From Pelagibius sp050290145 (lineage in GTDB: Bacteria; Pseudomonadota; Alphaproteobacteria; Kiloniellales; Kiloniellaceae), in contig JBNKHC010000275.1 in NCBI GenBank assembly GCA_050290145.1, positions 1 through 7,739 on the forward strand: a stretch of 7,739 nt of DNA. Direction: 5' to 3'. Each line of letters begins with the position of its first letter. Within the stretch, counting starts at the first letter, position 1. The notes beneath the pieces were generated by a model. It worked only from the letters and a program-made list of their open reading frames with translations, did not search any database and was not told the origin of the DNA. The position numbers and the translations under genes are program-made. Shown here one piece after another: positions 5,855 to 7,739 of the stretch.

Positions 5855-6637
5855 CTAACCCTTAGAGTACCATCCGTTGTCGACATAGAGCGCCACCCCG
5901 TTGACGAAGCTAGCCTCATCGGAGGCCAAAAAAACCACGGCCGCCGCTACCTCCTCCGGTTCGCAGATCCGGCCCTGGGTTTCCGCCAGTGCCCCAGCCT
6001 CCCATTTCTGGCCGGCCGCATCCAGTTCTTCGATCTCGCGCAGTCCGTGAGCCGTCTTCACGAATCCAGGGCAAACCGCGTTGCAGCGGATACCCTGGTC
6101 GCGATACTCAACGGAGATCGTCCGGGCCAGCTGCAGCACCGCGCCCTTGCTCATGCAGTAGAGCGATTCCAGTGCGTAGCCCAGTTCCGAAGCAATCGAG
6201 GCCGTGATAACTACCGATCCGCCGCCGTTAGCCGTCATCTCGGGCAGGGCCCGGCGGCAAACCAGGAAGGCCGAGCGGACATTGATGTCCATCAGCCGGT
6301 CGTAATCGGCCTCTGTCGTTTCGTGCAGCGGCTTAACGATAATAGTCCCCGCATGGTTGAACAGCACGTCATAGGGGCCGACGCCGGCCGCGATCTGGTC
6401 GAAAGCTCGGTCGACCTGCTCGGATTTCGAGACGTCCGCCTGGTAGAAATCGGCGCGACCCCCAGCGCTACGGATCATCTCGACGGTCTCTACGCCTGCT
6501 GTCTCCTGAATATCGATGATCGCGACGCGCGCGCCTTCGCGACTGAAGGAAAGCGCAGTGGCGCGGCCCATGCCGGCCGCGCCACCGGTGATGACGGCGG
6601 TCTTGCCGGCGAGCCGACCGTTGGATTCCTGGATCAT
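5855..6637 (-). CDS. SDR family NAD(P)-dependent oxidoreductase
   Basis: The 260-residue protein is a classical short-chain dehydrogenase of normal length. It has the cofactor motif TGGAAGMG (17-24), an acidic residue D42 after the second strand that favours NAD(H), the structural N119, and the catalytic set S147, Y160, K164 (YCMSK). The usual NNAG motif is NHAG (94-97). The C-terminus has CPGFVKT and the FLASDEASFVNG pattern common to 3-oxoacyl-reductase-like SDRs. I choose the ATG at 6637 because GGGAGG (6651-6646) sits eight bases before it. The in-frame GTG at 6646 overlaps that ribosome site and is unlikely. It is the last gene of the minus-strand group, 70 bases after the second SDR. 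The substrate cannot be read from the sequence; an alcohol or sugar-like compound imported by the neighbouring transporter is a guess. Confidence 0.92.
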   Translation of the reverse strand: MIQESNGRLAGKTAVITGGAAGMGRATALSFSREGARVAIIDIQETAGVETVEMIRSAGGRADFYQADVSKSEQVDRAFDQIAAGVGPYDVLFNHAGTIIVKPLHETTEADYDRLMDINVRSAFLVCRRALPEMTANGGGSVVITASIASELGYALESLYCMSKGAVLQLARTISVEYRDQGIRCNAVCPGFVKTAHGLREIEELDAAGQKWEAGALAETQGRICEPEEVAAAVVFLASDEASFVNGVALYVDNGWYSKG

Positions 6638-6707
6638 GTGCTGCACCTCCCTTTGACCGTGTGATCGCTATTTCGCGCCTGAACAGGCGAGTCGCTACGG
6701 CGGTCGT

Positions 6708-7466
6708 TCATATGCACTCTCCGCCATCAATGACCAACGCCTGCCCGGTCATGAAGGAGGACCGGTCTGAGGCGAGAAAAACGATACCGTCAGCGATCTC
6801 CGCGACCGTGCCCCAGCGGCCCATCGGGATAGCGGATGCGATGTACTCTTCTAGCTTGTCTCGCCCGCCCATCTGGATCTCGAAACCACGGTTGAAGGGT
6901 GTGTCGATGAAACCGGGGCAGAGAGCGTTGAATCGGATGTTCTCGCGGGCGTAATCCGCCGCCATCTGCCGGGTCATCGCCAACACCGCGTGCTTAGTGG
7001 TGGCGTAGGCGATCATCTCGCGATCATACTGCACGCCTGAATTTGAGGAGGTGATGATGATGCTGCCGCCGCCTTGGCGCCGCATCGGGCCGATCGCGGC
7101 CTGCGCTGCGACAAAATGGGATCGCACGTTGAGGGCCCACGAAGCGTCCATGTCCTTCACATCCACCTGTTCGAGTTTGCCCTCGATCTGGACGCCCGCG
7201 TGCGAATGCAAGACATCCAGGCGGCCATGGCGCGCACTCGTCCTCTCGACCGCACCGCGGAGCGCGGCATCGTCCGTCACGTCGAGCTCCATTGCTTCCG
7301 CCTTATGGCCCTCGTTACGGATACTCTCGGCCACCGCCTCGGCGCTGGTCCCATCGCGGTCGGTCACCACGACATGCGCCCCTTCGCGGGCCATCTGACG
7401 CGACCCGGCCGCGCCGATGCCCGACCCCGCCCCGGTAACAAATGCAATCCTGCCATCAAGTATCAT
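6708..7466 (-). CDS. SDR family NAD(P)-dependent oxidoreductase
   Basis: The 252-residue classical SDR has TGAGSGIG (11-18), D36 (NAD preference likely), N113, and catalytic S141, Y154 and K158 (YATTK). In place of NNAG it has SHAG (88-91), so both SDRs of this operon carry histidine at the same point of the motif. The C-terminal part reads CPGFIDTPFNRG and FLASDRSSFMTGQALVIDGG. The ATG at 7466 is chosen because AGGAGG (7476-7471) lies four bases upstream. A TTG at 7496 in the same frame overlaps the permease stop and lacks such support. The gene begins 26 bases after the permease stop, which implies one transcript. It is clearly related to, but not a recent copy of, the SDR that follows it. 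Substrate unknown. Confidence 0.93.
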   Translation of the reverse strand: MILDGRIAFVTGAGSGIGAAGSRQMAREGAHVVVTDRDGTSAEAVAESIRNEGHKAEAMELDVTDDAALRGAVERTSARHGRLDVLHSHAGVQIEGKLEQVDVKDMDASWALNVRSHFVAAQAAIGPMRRQGGGSIIITSSNSGVQYDREMIAYATTKHAVLAMTRQMAADYARENIRFNALCPGFIDTPFNRGFEIQMGGRDKLEEYIASAIPMGRWGTVAEIADGIVFLASDRSSFMTGQALVIDGGECI

Positions 7467-7492
7467 AAAACCTCCTCCTGTCTGCTGTCGCG

Positions 7493-7738
7493 TCAACGCT
7501 TGGCGCCGCGACGCAGGATGACTTGCGCGATAATCAGCAGTATCAGCGACACGAGCATGACCAATGTGCCGATCACGTTTATTTCGGGGGTGACGCCTCG
7601 CCGGATCGAGGAAAACACGTAGATCGGAAGCGTCGTCTCAGAGCCGGCGACGAAGAAAGCAATGATGAAATCGTCGAAACTGAAAGTGAAGCTCAAAAGA
7701 AATCCGGCCAGAATCGCGGGCGCAATCAGCGGTAGGGT
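7493..7738 (-). CDS. PotC-like ABC transporter permease, C-terminal part
   Basis: Only the last 81 residues are in the window and the gene continues past its right edge. The visible part starts with TLPLIAPAILAGF, the end of the EAA loop that contacts the ATPase. It then has SFTFSFDDFIIAFFVAG and TTLPIYVFSSIRRGVTPEINVIGT, followed by a final hydrophobic helix and the tail RRGAKR. This closely follows the C-terminus of PotC, the inner-membrane permease of spermidine/putrescine-type importers. Such transporters in alphaproteobacteria carry polyamines but also other small cationic or opine-like compounds, so the ligand is open. The PotA, PotB and PotD partners are expected to the right. It is followed closely by the two SDR genes, which suggests uptake linked to oxidation. 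Confidence 0.88.
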   Translation of the reverse strand, partial: TLPLIAPAILAGFLLSFTFSFDDFIIAFFVAGSETTLPIYVFSSIRRGVTPEINVIGTLVMLVSLILLIIAQVILRRGAKR

Positions 7739-7739
7739 T

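Noticed and set aside
6638..6646. GTG start at 6646 for the first SDR
   Set aside because: The GTG overlaps the GGAGG ribosome site that serves the ATG at 6637.
7467..7496. TTG start at 7496 for the second SDR
   Set aside because: It overlaps the permease stop and lacks a ribosome site, whereas the ATG at 7466 has AGGAGG four bases before it.

Overview
The window is GC-rich DNA, most likely from an alphaproteobacterium. The support is a rhizobial/rhodospirillal-looking PotC-type permease, two short-chain dehydrogenases with alphaproteobacterial-type sequence, a methylmalonate-semialdehyde dehydrogenase relic, and a dispersed hairpin (GTCCG...AAGCGGAC) of a kind I associate with alphaproteobacterial intergenic DNA. 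The genus cannot be told from the sequence.

Layout. Positions 1-875 hold no intact gene. They contain three tandem 13-bp repeats, a probable fragment of a tyrosine integrase, a clear internal fragment of an mmsA-like aldehyde dehydrogenase, an unidentified C-terminal-like scrap, a dispersed palindrome and some inverted repeats just before the main gene. This looks like a worn mobile-element landing site. Positions 876-5111 (+) encode one 1411-residue protein: TIR domain, STAND-type NTPase (nSTAND1-like), one membrane helix, a coiled/helical linker, then 15 WD40 repeats of exactly 42 residues each and a short conserved-looking tail. Forty-five bases downstream, 5157-5624 (+) encodes a 155-residue protein with three predicted membrane helices that resembles the RipA-family small octameric membrane proteins. 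The two genes probably form one transcription unit, closed by a candidate terminator at 5743-5774. A second, inverted copy of the dispersed palindrome lies at 5696-5725, so related palindromes bracket the pair.

From 5855 to the window end, all genes are on the minus strand and read as one operon: the C-terminal end of a PotC-like ABC permease, then two SDR oxidoreductases. This is an ordinary uptake-plus-catabolism cluster, convergent with the TIR unit.

The item of most interest is the TIR-STAND-WD40 gene and its membrane-protein neighbour, a plausible NAD-depleting conflict (antiphage or non-self recognition) system. Its WD40 array is highly homogenised at the DNA level, shows mosaic repeats, and concentrates its variation at the same blade positions that vary in the fungal HET-D/HET-E incompatibility receptors. 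Known family knowledge makes an immune role likely, but nothing in the window proves it.
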